The notes below the pieces were generated by a model, which was given only the letters and a program-made list of their open reading frames with translations, was not told the DNA's origin and did no database searches. A DNA stretch of 64,000 nt. Origin: Isoalcanivorax pacificus W11-5. GTDB lineage: Bacteria > Pseudomonadota > Gammaproteobacteria > Pseudomonadales > Alcanivoracaceae. A program made the position numbers and the translations under genes. The stretch is taken from contig NZ_CP004387.1 of NCBI RefSeq assembly GCF_000299335.2, positions 2,790,001 through 2,854,000 of the forward strand, in the 5' to 3' direction. Each line of letters opens with the position of its first letter. Within the stretch, counting starts at the first letter, position 1. Positions 27,312 to 37,502 of this stretch are shown piece after piece.

Positions 27312-27980
27312 CTACCGAAACAGCTCCCGGCTCACCAGCGGCCGGCTGCCCAGATGCGGCGCCAGCGCGGCGCGCAGCAGGTCGCGGGCCACGCGGCGGG
27401 TGTCGTCCTGCCAGTCACCGGCGGCCATGGCGAGCAAGGCGTTGCCGGGCCAGCCGCTGGCAGCGGGCACCAGGCCCAGTTCGGGATCAAAACGATAAGC
27501 CTGCTGCGGGCGCAGGGGCATGCCGGTGGCATCCTCGGTGAGCGAAAAGCTGTAGCCGAGTTCATCCAGCAGGGCGAGTTCGAAGTGCCGCAGCAGGACA
27601 TCCTGCGCCGGCACGTCCGTGGCCAGGGCCTGGAGGGTCGCCTCGTAGGGCGCCATCAGGCCGGGATGGGGGTCGTTGCGATGCAGCAGCCGCACCAGCA
27701 ATTCGTTCAGGTACATGCCGCAGTACAGCGCACGGCCAGCCAGCGGCAAGGTACTGCCGGCACTTTCCACCTGCTGGATAGTCAGCAGTTCACCGCGCCC
27801 GGTGAAACTCACCAGCAACGGGCGAAAAGGCTGCAAAAGATGGTTGCGGCGGCCGCCGCGCGCCACCACGCCAAGCCGGCCCCGGCCGGCACTGAACATG
27901 TCCAGCACCAGGCTGCTGTTGCGATAGGGCCGGGCATGCAGCACCCAGGCGGTTTCCAGCGGCGAGCCCCTGTCCGCCAT
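27312..27980 (-). CDS. recO: DNA repair protein RecO
   Basis: RecO works with RecF and RecR to load RecA onto SSB-coated DNA. The 222-residue protein has an N-terminal OB-fold (AWVLHARPYRNSSLVLDMFS, GRLGVVARGGRR). The helical domain follows with YLNELLVRLLHRNDPHPGLM and FELALLDELGYSF, which are family hallmarks. The zinc-binding cysteines of some RecO proteins are not evident. It starts eight bases after era. Its 3' side is where the toxin-antitoxin pair begins. Confidence 0.94.
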   Translation of the reverse strand: MADRGSPLETAWVLHARPYRNSSLVLDMFSAGRGRLGVVARGGRRNHLLQPFRPLLVSFTGRGELLTIQQVESAGSTLPLAGRALYCGMYLNELLVRLLHRNDPHPGLMAPYEATLQALATDVPAQDVLLRHFELALLDELGYSFSLTEDATGMPLRPQQAYRFDPELGLVPAASGWPGNALLAMAAGDWQDDTRRVARDLLRAALAPHLGSRPLVSRELFR

Positions 27981-27988
27981 GGCGCGGC

Positions 27989-28882
27989 TCAGTCGTAGCC
28001 CAGCGAACGCAGGGCGCGTTCGTCATCGGACCAGCCGGAACGGATTTTCACCCACAGGGTGAGCATGACCTTGCGCTCGATCAGCGCTTCGATATCGTGC
28101 CGTGCCTCGGTACCGATTTTCTTGATGCGGTCGCCGCCGGCGCCGATCAGGATCTTTTTCTGGCCGCGACGTTCCACCAGAATGGCCGCCGCGATATTCG
28201 TCACCGTGGGGCTGTCTTCCCACAGCTCCACTTCCACGGTGATCTGGTGTGGCAGTTCCTGGCCGAGCTGGCGGAACACTTTTTCGCGGATCATTTCCGC
28301 TGCCATGAAACGCAGGCTGCGGTCGGTGATCTGGTCTTCGTCGTACCAGAACTCGGCCTCCGGCAAATATTTCACCAGTGTCGTTTCCAGCGCCTTGAGG
28401 TTATGCCCGCCGAGCGCCGACACCGGCACCACGTCGGCAAACGACATCTGCTCGCCGAGAAACGCCAGGTGCGGCAGCAACCGCTCCTTGTCCTCCAGCG
28501 CATCGACCTTGTTCACCACCAGCACCACCGGCACATTCACACGGCGCAGCAGGGACAGTACATGTTCATCCGCCTCGGTCCATTTCAGCGCATCGACCAT
28601 GAAGCAGACCACGTCCACATCCGCCAGCGCCGACACGGCGGCCTGGTTCATGCTGCGGTTGAGCGCGCGGTCTTCGCCACGATGAATGCCGGGCGTATCA
28701 GCGAAAATGATCTGGTGGTCGTCGCGGGTCAGAATGCCGTGGATACGGTGCCGGGTGGTCTGCGGCTTGCGCGAGGTAATGCTGATCTTCTGGCCGATCA
28801 GATGGTTCATCAGTGTCGATTTGCCCACGTTCGGGCGGCCGACGATGGCGACCACGCCGCAGCGGGTGGCGGGTGTACTCAT
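27989..28882 (-). CDS. era: Ribosome-assembly GTPase Era
   Basis: Era binds 16S rRNA near its 3' end during 30S maturation. The 297-residue protein has the G1 loop [15 protein letters not shown]3 DTPGIH, G4 NKVDALE and G5 [11 protein letters not shown]-terminal KH domain carries [18 protein letters not shown]. The ATG overlaps the rnc stop. The gene belongs to the rnc-era-recO core. Confidence 0.97.
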   Translation of the reverse strand: MSTPATRCGVVAIVGRPNVGKSTLMNHLIGQKISITSRKPQTTRHRIHGILTRDDHQIIFADTPGIHRGEDRALNRSMNQAAVSALADVDVVCFMVDALKWTEADEHVLSLLRRVNVPVVLVVNKVDALEDKERLLPHLAFLGEQMSFADVVPVSALGGHNLKALETTLVKYLPEAEFWYDEDQITDRSLRFMAAEMIREKVFRQLGQELPHQITVEVELWEDSPTVTNIAAAILVERRGQKKILIGAGGDRIKKIGTEARHDIEALIERKVMLTLWVKIRSGWSDDERALRSLGYD

Positions 28883-29565
28883 GCCTGTTCCTCAAGCCAG
28901 GTCAGCGCGGCGGCGGCCGCGTCCTGTTCGGCGCGGCGGCGGCTGCTGCCCGTGGCGGTAAATGCCTGGTCGTGGCTGGTCAGCGCACATTGCAGGTCGA
29001 ATTGCTGGTCCGGTGCCTGGCCACGGATGTCCAGCACAGTGTACTCCGGCAGCGGCAGCTGGCGCGCCTGTAGCCACTCCTGCAACCGGGTCTTGGCGTC
29101 CTTATCGGCGTTCTGTGGCGTTACCTCGGCCAGCCGTGACGCGAACCATGCCAGCACGATACGCCGGCAGACCTCCTCGCCGGCTTCCAGCAGCAGGGCA
29201 CCGACCACGGCCTCCAGGGCATCCGCAAGAATCGAATCACGACGGTGGCCGCCACTTTTCATCTCGCCGCCCCCCAGCAGCAGGCAGGCTCCGAGATCGA
29301 GCTCGCGGGCCACCTCGGCCAGCATGGCGCCGCGCACCAGGATCGAGCGCATGCGCGTCAGCTGGCCCTCACGGGCCTCGGGAAAATGGTCGAACAGCCA
29401 GCGCGTGATAATCTGCCCGAGCTGGGCATCGCCGAGGAATTCCAGCCGTTCATTGTTGTGACGGCGGTCGGCACTGCGGTGGGTGAGCGCCTGTTGCAAC
29501 AGGCGCTCGTCCTGAAACTGGTAGCCCAGGCGTTTGCACAGCCTGGCGAGGTCCACGGCAGTCAT
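28879..29565 (-). CDS. rnc: Ribonuclease III
   Basis: Double-strand-specific RNase that processes rRNA precursors and regulatory duplexes. The 228-residue protein has the signature [17 protein letters not shown] with the catalytic acidic residues, and a second active-site cluster [22 protein letters not shown]-terminal double-stranded RNA-binding domain covers about residues 155-225 ([33 protein letters not shown]). It is followed by era with a four-base overlap. Confidence 0.97.
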   Translation of the reverse strand: MTAVDLARLCKRLGYQFQDERLLQQALTHRSADRRHNNERLEFLGDAQLGQIITRWLFDHFPEAREGQLTRMRSILVRGAMLAEVARELDLGACLLLGGGEMKSGGHRRDSILADALEAVVGALLLEAGEEVCRRIVLAWFASRLAEVTPQNADKDAKTRLQEWLQARQLPLPEYTVLDIRGQAPDQQFDLQCALTSHDQAFTATGSSRRRAEQDAAAAALTWLEEQA

Positions 29566-29611
29566 GTCGTCTTCCGGTCGGGCCGGGCGCGGTCATGACC
29601 CGGGTTGGATA

Positions 29612-29989
29612 TCAGCGGATGTGCTTCTCGAAATCCTGCTTGAAACTCAGGATCAGGTCCACATTGCCAAACAGCGGTTCGCGCACTTCGTAATCAAAAC
29701 CGATATACAGCAGGCCACTGTCCTTGCTGATCATCAGTTCACGGGCGCTGATGGCGTTGACGTTGTTGACGTTGAAGCGCTTGTCCAGCGTGGCGCGAAT
29801 TTCGTTTTCCGATTGCAGGCCGACCTTGCTGTCAGCGAGCAGGCCATTGATGGCGGTCTTGATGGTGCTGTATTCCATGTATGCCGGAATGACCCGCAGT
29901 GCCGCCGTACCCAGCACCACGGCCAGCACGATGATGACCATCCAGCCGGCCACCGACACACCACGCATCCGGGACGGAAAAGTTGTCAT
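29612..29989 (-). CDS. DUF4845 family membrane protein
   Basis: A 125-residue protein with one N-terminal membrane helix (about residues 12-35) and a small extracytoplasmic domain (IKTAINGLLADSKVGLQSEN, FDYEVREPLFGNVDLILSF). This family is regularly found between lepB and rnc in Pseudomonas and relatives. Its function is not established. The ATG at 29989 (MTTFPSRMRGVSVAGW) is preferred; the longer frame runs into the MITE-like element. That element separates it from lepB by 203 bases instead of about 50. Confidence 0.85.
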   Translation of the reverse strand: MTTFPSRMRGVSVAGWMVIIVLAVVLGTAALRVIPAYMEYSTIKTAINGLLADSKVGLQSENEIRATLDKRFNVNNVNAISARELMISKDSGLLYIGFDYEVREPLFGNVDLILSFKQDFEKHIR

Positions 29990-30039
29990 GAGACCGCCTC
30001 CAATCGTTGCCTGATCGCCGGTCTGCGCCGGCGTGCTTA

Positions 30040-30193
30040 GCAGGGTGTTGAAAAAGCCTCTTTGAGACTTTTTCAAGCCACCTTTGCGGCGCAGGTCCGC
30101 AAAGATGGGCACGAAAAATCAATCGCTTATCGCGCTTGATTTTGCTGACGGCTTGGTTGAGCCGTCAGCGCAGGCTGTTTTTCAACAGTCTGC
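30040..30193. mobile_element. 154-bp MITE-like element inserted at the lepB stop codon
   Basis: Terminal inverted repeats GCAGGGTGTTGAAAAA (30040-30055) and, on the other strand, GCAGACTGTTGAAAAA (30178-30193) match at 14 of 16 positions. TA dinucleotides flank both ends (30038-30039, 30194-30195), as a target duplication would. The inside is almost entirely paired: hairpins at 30048-30076, 30083-30103, 30115-30143 and 30144-30169. It has no coding capacity. Removing it plus one TA restores a lepB TAA stop; with it the stop reads TAG. Confidence 0.75.
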
Positions 30194-30986
30194 TAGTCGG
30201 CGTCGTCGAGCTTGTCGATGGCGCCGTTCCGGGAGAAGCTCGGCAGTGACAGGCCGGGCCGCCAGTGCATCCAGATCAGGAATGCCTTACCGACGATATG
30301 GTCTTCCGGCACCATACCCCAATACCGGCTGTCGTTACTGTTGTTCCGGTTGTCACCGACCATGAAGTATTCGCCCTCGCCGACCACCCAGTCCTTGTCT
30401 TCGCTGCGCGACATGAGCGCCCCGGTGAACGGATTGATCTCGGCTTCATGACGTACCAGGTGGCGCGTCTCGCCCAGGGTTTCTTCATACAGGGTTTCCT
30501 GCAGGCGGCCCATGCGCTCGCTGGCAATCTGCTCGCGTGGCAGCGGCTCACCATTGATATACAGCTGGCCGCCGCGCTGGCTGATACGGTCGCCGGGCAC
30601 GCCGACCACGCGCTTGATGAAATTCTGCGCCGGCTTGAGCGGGTAGCGGAACACCATCACGTCGCCGCGCTCCGGGTCGCCCAGGTCGAGGATACGGGTG
30701 TTGGTCACCGGCAGCCGCAGACCGTAGGCGAACTTGTTCACCAGGATGAAATCGTTGACTTCCAGCGTCGGCAGCATGGAGCCGGAGGGAATGGTGAACG
30801 GCTCGACCACGAACGAGCGGATCACCAGCACCACGAAGAACACCGGCAGCAGGGAATTGGTGAATTCCACCGTTTCCTTCACCGCCTTGCCGCCCCGCTC
30901 GCGCAGTTTGAATTTCCAGTCCAGCAGCCAGATCACGCCGGAGATGAAGACGGCCAGGGTCAGCCAGAAGCCAATATCAATTTCCA

Positions 30987-30987
<1 letters not shown>
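30193..30987 (-). CDS. lepB: Signal peptidase I
   Basis: Inner-membrane serine protease that removes signal peptides from secreted proteins. The 264-residue protein has an N-terminal helix (about 5-23), a charged cytoplasmic loop, and a second helix (about 45-60). Catalytic S70 is in IPSGSMLPTL and the general base K125 in FIKRVVGVPGD. GDNRNNSNDSRYWG is box E. The ATG overlaps the lepA stop as TGATG. The stop codon TAG is formed by a target-site TA plus the first base of the inserted element; the protein sequence itself is not altered by it. Confidence 0.97.
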
Positions 30988-32786
<1,799 letters not shown>

Positions 32787-32834
32787 AAAGCACGCCGGGC
32801 CAGGAAACGATGGGCCGCGATGATAGCGGATTTG

Positions 32835-32871
32835 GCCCCCCAGAGCGATGGTTCCCATCGTGCCGGGGGGC
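32835..32871 (-). promoter_or_regulatory. Long imperfect hairpin between mucD and lepA
   Basis: GCCCCCC (32835-32841) and CGATGG (32846-32851) pair with CCATCG (32855-32860) and GGGGGGC (32865-32871). The stem is long, with one internal loop and a three-base tip. No T-run follows on the minus strand. It may be a processing or attenuation site; a TATCAT -10 candidate for lepA lies just beyond it (32820-32825). Confidence 0.45.
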
Positions 32872-32886
32872 AGCTGCGAGCGGCCC

Positions 32887-34308
32887 TCAGGGCGCTTCCT
32901 CGATCCTGATCGCCATGAAGCGCGGGTTCTCGCCACGCTGCACCAGCGCGGGCACCCAGCTGTTGGTGGGCAGGCTCTCGACGATCTCGGTCAGCGCCGC
33001 CGGGTTTTCCACGTCCAGGTTGTTCAGGGTGCGCAGCACGTCGCCGGCCCGGATACCGGCGCGGGCGGCCGGCCCCGGCTTCACATCCGTCACTTTGACG
33101 CCATGGCTCAGGCCCAGCTTCTCTTTCTCGGTATCGGACAGCGGCGCCACCGTCAGGCCCAGCGGCGCTGCGGCCGCTGGCGGTGCCGCGCCGCGCTCGC
33201 TGCCGCCGTCCTGACGCATGTCTTCCGGCAATTCACCAACGGTGACTTTCAATGTCTTGCGCTTGCCCTCGCGGACCACCTCCATGGTCGCCTCGGCGCC
33301 GGGCGCGACACGCCCCACCAGATGCGGCAATTGCGGCGAGCGATCAATGGTCTCGCCGTTGAAACTGATCACCACGTCCCCTGCCTCAAGGCCGGCTGCG
33401 GACGCCGGGGAATCCTTCATCACCTGTGCCACCAGGGCACCGGCAGGCTTGTCCAGCCCGAAGGACTCGGCCAGGTCACGGTCCACATCCTGGATCAACA
33501 CACCCAGCCAGCCACGCGCCACGCGGCCGTCCTCGCGCAGTTGCTGGACCACGTCCATGGCCATGTCGATCGGGATCGCGAACGACAGCCCCATAAAACC
33601 GCCGGACTGCGACACGATCTGTGAATTGATGCCGACCACTTCACCGTCGAGATTGAACAGCGGGCCACCGGAGTTGCCGGGATTGATGGCCACGTCGGTC
33701 TGGATAAAGGGCACATAGTTCTCGTTCGGCAGGCTGCGGCCCAGCGCGCTGACGATACCCGCCGTCACGGTGCTCTCGAAGCCGAACGGCGCGCCAATGG
33801 CCAGCACCCATTCGCCCACTTTCAGATCGCGGGAAGAGCCGATCTTGACCACCGGCAGGTCGTCTTCCTCGATGTGCAGCAGCGCCAGATCGCTTTGCTG
33901 GTCATGGCCGACCAGCTCCGCCTCCAGTTCGCGACGATCCTGCAGACGCACCAGGATGCGGTCGGCGTCGCGGATCACATGATAGTTGGTGAGGATGTAG
34001 CCATCTTCGGAAATGATGAACCCGGAGCCCTGCGATTCGGCATCCCGTTGCGGAGCATCGAATTGCTCTTCCATGCCCTCGAAGAAATGGCGGAAGAATT
34101 CCGGCACCTGCTGCCCGCGCAGACGCCCTTCAACACCACTCACCCGCTGCAGGGTGGAGATGTTGACCACCGCCGGTTCCTGCTCCTGCACCAGCCTGGT
34201 GAAATCAGGCAGGGTATTGGCCTGCGGCCCGGACTGCGGTCCGCAACTGATCAACATACCTGCCAGCAACACGAACACCCAGCGTGCAAAGACTCTCTGC
34301 GTCATCAC
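32887..34308 (-). CDS. mucD: Periplasmic serine protease MucD (DegP/HtrA type)
   Basis: An envelope quality-control protease and chaperone, member of the sigma-E regulon, that restrains sigma-E activation. The 473-residue protein has a catalytic triad H110 (ILTNYHVI), D140 (QQSDLALLH) and S213 (NPGNSGGP). PDZ domains lie at about 265-355 and 385-470. The N-terminus ends in a possible lipobox (MLISC, Cys 22), so it may be membrane-tethered. It closes the rpoE-mucA-mucB-rseC-mucD cluster, with 110 bases before it. Confidence 0.95.
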   Translation of the reverse strand: MMTQRVFARWVFVLLAGMLISCGPQSGPQANTLPDFTRLVQEQEPAVVNISTLQRVSGVEGRLRGQQVPEFFRHFFEGMEEQFDAPQRDAESQGSGFIISEDGYILTNYHVIRDADRILVRLQDRRELEAELVGHDQQSDLALLHIEEDDLPVVKIGSSRDLKVGEWVLAIGAPFGFESTVTAGIVSALGRSLPNENYVPFIQTDVAINPGNSGGPLFNLDGEVVGINSQIVSQSGGFMGLSFAIPIDMAMDVVQQLREDGRVARGWLGVLIQDVDRDLAESFGLDKPAGALVAQVMKDSPASAAGLEAGDVVISFNGETIDRSPQLPHLVGRVAPGAEATMEVVREGKRKTLKVTVGELPEDMRQDGGSERGAAPPAAAAPLGLTVAPLSDTEKEKLGLSHGVKVTDVKPGPAARAGIRAGDVLRTLNNLDVENPAALTEIVESLPTNSWVPALVQRGENPRFMAIRIEEAP

Positions 34309-34418
34309 TCAACCCCCTTGGTCGTCAATGGTGAACACCGGCCTCTCCGACCGGTCCGTGGTGGTATCAGAAAGCCACCGACGGAAAAAAATCGTGTGTG
34401 CGACAGCGCAGGCCGGAA

Positions 34419-34895
34419 TCAGTATTCCGCAGGAGACGCCATCTTCGCCGCAGGATCCGGACACAGGCGCCGCATGATATGCGGCTGCAGGCGCGGGTCT
34501 GCGGCCCGGCTCTGACTGTACCAGCGATTGATCAGGAAGCCGACCGCCAGCCCGGCCACACCCAGCGGCGCAGACAGGTCGGTCTGGTTCAGGGAAAGCT
34601 GCGATCCCAGCAGCGCACCGGCAAACAGCAGCAGCAATGGCATCAGGTAGATCATCAGGGCACCACGAACCAGGGCGCCCTCGGGAATACCGAGCACGAT
34701 CTGATCGCCTATGCACAACACCATATCGGGATTCAGCACACGCAGCCTGGCGCGGCTGCCGGCACGTTCGCTGTCGAGGAGTTTGTGTCCGCAACCGTTG
34801 CGGGCGGTGCAGCTTTCACAGGCACTGCGGCGCAGTGTCTCAACCCAGACCGCATCCGGCTCCACTGCCACGACACGGCCGGTCTCTTCGATCAC
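34419..34895 (-). CDS. rseC: RseC/MucC family protein
   Basis: A membrane protein of the sigma-E cluster, in E. coli linked to SoxR reduction and mild modulation of sigma-E. The 158-residue protein has an N-terminal domain with the Cys cluster RSACESCTARNGCGHKLL, likely an Fe-S or redox site. Two membrane helices follow (about 80-97 and 103-122). The start is a GTG that overlaps the mucB stop (GTGA). The C-terminal tail is longer than the E. coli form. Confidence 0.92.
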   Translation of the reverse strand: MIEETGRVVAVEPDAVWVETLRRSACESCTARNGCGHKLLDSERAGSRARLRVLNPDMVLCIGDQIVLGIPEGALVRGALMIYLMPLLLLFAGALLGSQLSLNQTDLSAPLGVAGLAVGFLINRWYSQSRAADPRLQPHIMRRLCPDPAAKMASPAEY

Positions 34896-35908
34896 TGCGC
34901 GGCCCCGGTGATCGGCTGGCCGTTGAGGCGCACCTCACCGAGCACCCGCTCGGCGGTAACCTGTGGCACTTCACCCACCAGCGTCAGCAGAAAACTGCCC
35001 GTGGCATTGTCGACCCGGCGGCTGACCGCCACCGTCGGTCCCAGCCGGCTGACTCCCTGCTCGGCCATCACGCCGGGCGGAATCGCCTGCACGAACAGCG
35101 TGAACGACGCCAGCCCGTCGCCGTAGGCCATCGCCGCCACCGGCAGACGGTGCGGCGCACTGCGGCGCAGATCCCGTTGCGTGGTGACAAAACCGGCCGG
35201 CAGCCAGCCCGCCTCCAGCGTCGGCTGCCCCGGCAGCGGCTCCGGCAAGGATTCGATGGCGTACTGCACGGGTACGTCCGGCACGGCGAAGTCTTCCCGC
35301 GTCAACGATGGCTGCAGATCCAGGGCGAGGAATTCCACCCGCTCCAGTGCCACACCGCCACTGTCGACCATCTCGGATTTCAGCAACAGGCGGCTGTCCC
35401 GGTCGATCCACAGGCGGTAGCCGTAACGGTGATTGTCCAGCGGGTTCACGCGCACGCGCAGCGCGGCACGGCCGGCCACGCGGCCATCACCATCCAGCAG
35501 CACGTTGTACTGTTGCGGCAGGTTGGTGGCCAGCCGCTCATGCAGCGACAGACGGGCCAGCGACTGGCCCGCACCCACGGACAGGCGCGTCATGCTGCGA
35601 TCGGGATGAATGCAGATGACCTCATCGCCTTCGCGGATCAGTTCCGCCAGCGGGCCATCCAGATGGGTAAGGCGTTCGAATTCATTGCCATCGATCACCG
35701 CATGGCGCACTTCCAGCGTCGACAGCTCGTTGCCATACATGTAGAGAAAACGGCCCTGGTAGCTGAGGCTGCGGTAAGCCTTGGCCATGGAGGCCAGCAG
35801 ACTCTGCGGCGGCGACACCACCTCTCCGGTGGGTGCCGCCTGGGCCAGGGCCAGATGGGGCAGGAGACACAAAACAGGCAGCAGTGCCCGGTACAGCGAT
35901 ACCCTCAT
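34892..35908 (-). CDS. mucB: Periplasmic sigma-E regulator MucB/RseB
   Basis: MucB/RseB binds the periplasmic part of MucA, protects it from DegS-type cleavage, and senses mislocalised lipoproteins or LPS. The 338-residue protein has a signal peptide (LYRALLPVLCLLPHLALAQA). A lipoprotein-carrier-like beta fold is followed by a C-terminal domain (APHRLPVAAMAYGDGLASFT). It is followed by rseC with a four-base overlap and preceded by mucA with a 12-base gap. Confidence 0.94.
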   Translation of the reverse strand: MRVSLYRALLPVLCLLPHLALAQAAPTGEVVSPPQSLLASMAKAYRSLSYQGRFLYMYGNELSTLEVRHAVIDGNEFERLTHLDGPLAELIREGDEVICIHPDRSMTRLSVGAGQSLARLSLHERLATNLPQQYNVLLDGDGRVAGRAALRVRVNPLDNHRYGYRLWIDRDSRLLLKSEMVDSGGVALERVEFLALDLQPSLTREDFAVPDVPVQYAIESLPEPLPGQPTLEAGWLPAGFVTTQRDLRRSAPHRLPVAAMAYGDGLASFTLFVQAIPPGVMAEQGVSRLGPTVAVSRRVDNATGSFLLTLVGEVPQVTAERVLGEVRLNGQPITGAAQ

Positions 35909-35920
35909 TGCGGGAACCCC

Positions 35921-36493
35921 TTAACGAGCCCCCTGCCGGGCATCGGCGCTGACCAGACGGACATAGGGCACCATGCCCTGCCCGCTGTGACGCGCAGTGA
36001 ATTCGCTGTGGCGCAGCAGCATCGGGCTGAGTTGCTGGCTGCCCTGCATCGCTGCCGGTTGCTGGGCGCGGCCACCCAGGCCGACCAGTGCAGCTTCGGC
36101 AAACGGGCGGGCGGCACGCGGTGCTTCCATCGGTGCACTGGCCACCATCGCCGACGGCGTATCGGTGCCTGTGCCCTGCGTGCCCCAGTACTGCCAGCCC
36201 ACGGTCACGGTGGCCGCCGCCACGGACGCGGCCACCGCAGCCCGTGCCACACTGCCGATCCAGCCGGTGCGACGCACTTTTTCCTCCGCCAGCGCGGCGC
36301 TCAGGCGATTGCTGAACCCGGCCGGCACGGCGGCGACGTCATGTCCTTTAAGAATGTCGCTGGTCAGTTGCCAACGCGCCCATCGGGCAACGCCGGCCTG
36401 GTCCAGGTCGCGCAGCATACGGCGTGTTTCGAGTTCAGAGGTCTCTCCATCCAGCAGGGCGGACAGGACTTCACGCTCGCGTTCACTGTTCAT
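35921..36493 (-). CDS. mucA: Anti-sigma-E factor MucA/RseA
   Basis: Single-pass inner-membrane protein that sequesters sigma-E until regulated proteolysis. The 190-residue protein has an N-terminal cytoplasmic sigma-binding domain (MNSEREREVLSALLDGE, RWARWQLTSDILKG). A membrane helix (about 80-100) and a periplasmic region follow. The ATG at 36493 has a GGTGAC site; the open frame extends 11 codons upstream without support. It lies 55 bases after rpoE. Confidence 0.94.
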   Translation of the reverse strand: MNSEREREVLSALLDGETSELETRRMLRDLDQAGVARWARWQLTSDILKGHDVAAVPAGFSNRLSAALAEEKVRRTGWIGSVARAAVAASVAAATVTVGWQYWGTQGTGTDTPSAMVASAPMEAPRAARPFAEAALVGLGGRAQQPAAMQGSQQLSPMLLRHSEFTARHSGQGMVPYVRLVSADARQGAR

Positions 36494-36548
36494 GACGTCA
36501 CCTTCAGCACGTTTCAGCACGTTCACAGACTTTCCATCACCTGACGGA

Positions 36549-37118
36549 TCAGCCCCGTTCCATCAGGGGCCGCACTACCTGATCAATCGCTTCCCGGGCC
36601 CGGAATATCCGGGACCGGACTGTCCCGACCGGACAATCCATCACCGCCGCGATGTCTTCGTAACTGAGACCTTCGAATTCCCGTAATGTCACCGCAGTCT
36701 TCAGTTCCTGCGGCAGGGCGTCAATGGCCTCGTGGATCGCGGCTTCCAGTTCGTGAGACAGCGCGAGGGATTCCGGAGTTCCAAGTTCATGCAAACCTTC
36801 GGCGCCCACGAACTGCTCGGCGTCCACCGCATCCACGTCAGAGCCCGGCGGACGGCGGCCCTGGGCCACCAGGTGATTCTTCGCCGTGTTCACCGCAATG
36901 CGATAAAGCCAGGTATAGAAGGCGCTGTCCCCACGAAAACGGGGCAGCGCCCGCCAGGCCTTGATAAAGGCCTCCTGGGCAACGTCCTGCACTTCATCAT
37001 GGTCACGCACATAGCGGCTGATCAGCGCGAAAATGCGGTGCTGATACTTATGCACCAACAGGTCGAAAGCGCGCTGATCGCCCTTCTTGCAGCGTTTGAC
37101 CAGTTCCTCGTCTGACAC
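36549..37118 (-). CDS. rpoE: RNA polymerase sigma factor RpoE/AlgU
   Basis: Extracytoplasmic-function sigma factor for envelope stress. The 189-residue protein has region 2 (HKYQHRIFALISRYV, DVAQEAFIKAWRALPRFRGD, FYTWLYRIAVNTAKNHL) and region 4 (LPQELKTAVTLREFEGLSYE, VMDCPVGTVRSRIFRAREAI), almost identical to known RpoE/AlgU. The start is a GTG at 37118 with a GGGGGA site; the N-terminus is a few residues shorter than in Pseudomonas. A sigma-E type promoter upstream suggests autoregulation. Confidence 0.97.
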   Translation of the reverse strand: MSDEELVKRCKKGDQRAFDLLVHKYQHRIFALISRYVRDHDEVQDVAQEAFIKAWRALPRFRGDSAFYTWLYRIAVNTAKNHLVAQGRRPPGSDVDAVDAEQFVGAEGLHELGTPESLALSHELEAAIHEAIDALPQELKTAVTLREFEGLSYEDIAAVMDCPVGTVRSRIFRAREAIDQVVRPLMERG

Positions 37119-37502
37119 CCGGGGTCCCCCGACAGGCTTTGCTCAAGCCGCAATGGTTCCATCTGATAGCTGTACCGCGCACAAGTTCCGCAGCATGCCG
37201 TAACGCGTCGTTGATCCATCTGGCCTGAGAGAGCGGCCCGATATGACGGATGCATGACCCGCCGCGTTCAAAACGGCGCATTGTAGCAAAGCCTGTGCCA
37301 TGACGCGCCAGCCGTTTCAGGAGGTTTTACACCCTGCCAGCCGGTCTCCCCGGCGCCCTGCTATGGTGTCCGCCCGGTCACGTTCCTATACTATCGCCGC
37401 GCCAGCACCGGCATTGGCCGTGCCGTGGCACGCGCCTTTATCCTGGCCCTGCGGCCAGCGCCGGCCTCTTACCTGCCGCCGCGGACGCCAACCGGAGTAG
37501 CT
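37119..37502. other. Divergent regulatory region between rpoE and nadB
   Basis: About 380 bases without a gene. It holds the sigma-E type promoter of rpoE (37161-37188). Short open frames here lack family resemblance. No clear sigma-70 promoter for nadB was found; AGGAGG at 37319-37324 lies far from the nadB start and is not its ribosome site. Confidence 0.4.
37161..37188 (-). promoter_or_regulatory. Sigma-E type autoregulatory promoter of rpoE
   Basis: On the minus strand GAACTT (37183-37188) is followed by exactly 16 bases and TCAGAT (37161-37166). The family consensus is GAACTT, 16-17 bases, TCTGA. Transcription would begin about 35 bases before the rpoE GTG. This matches how algU/rpoE operons are controlled in other gammaproteobacteria. 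Confidence 0.75.

Noticed and set aside
30038..30195. Simple rho-independent terminator for lepB
   Set aside because: Terminal inverted repeats with TA flanks and four separate hairpins are better explained by a transposed element, although it may also terminate.
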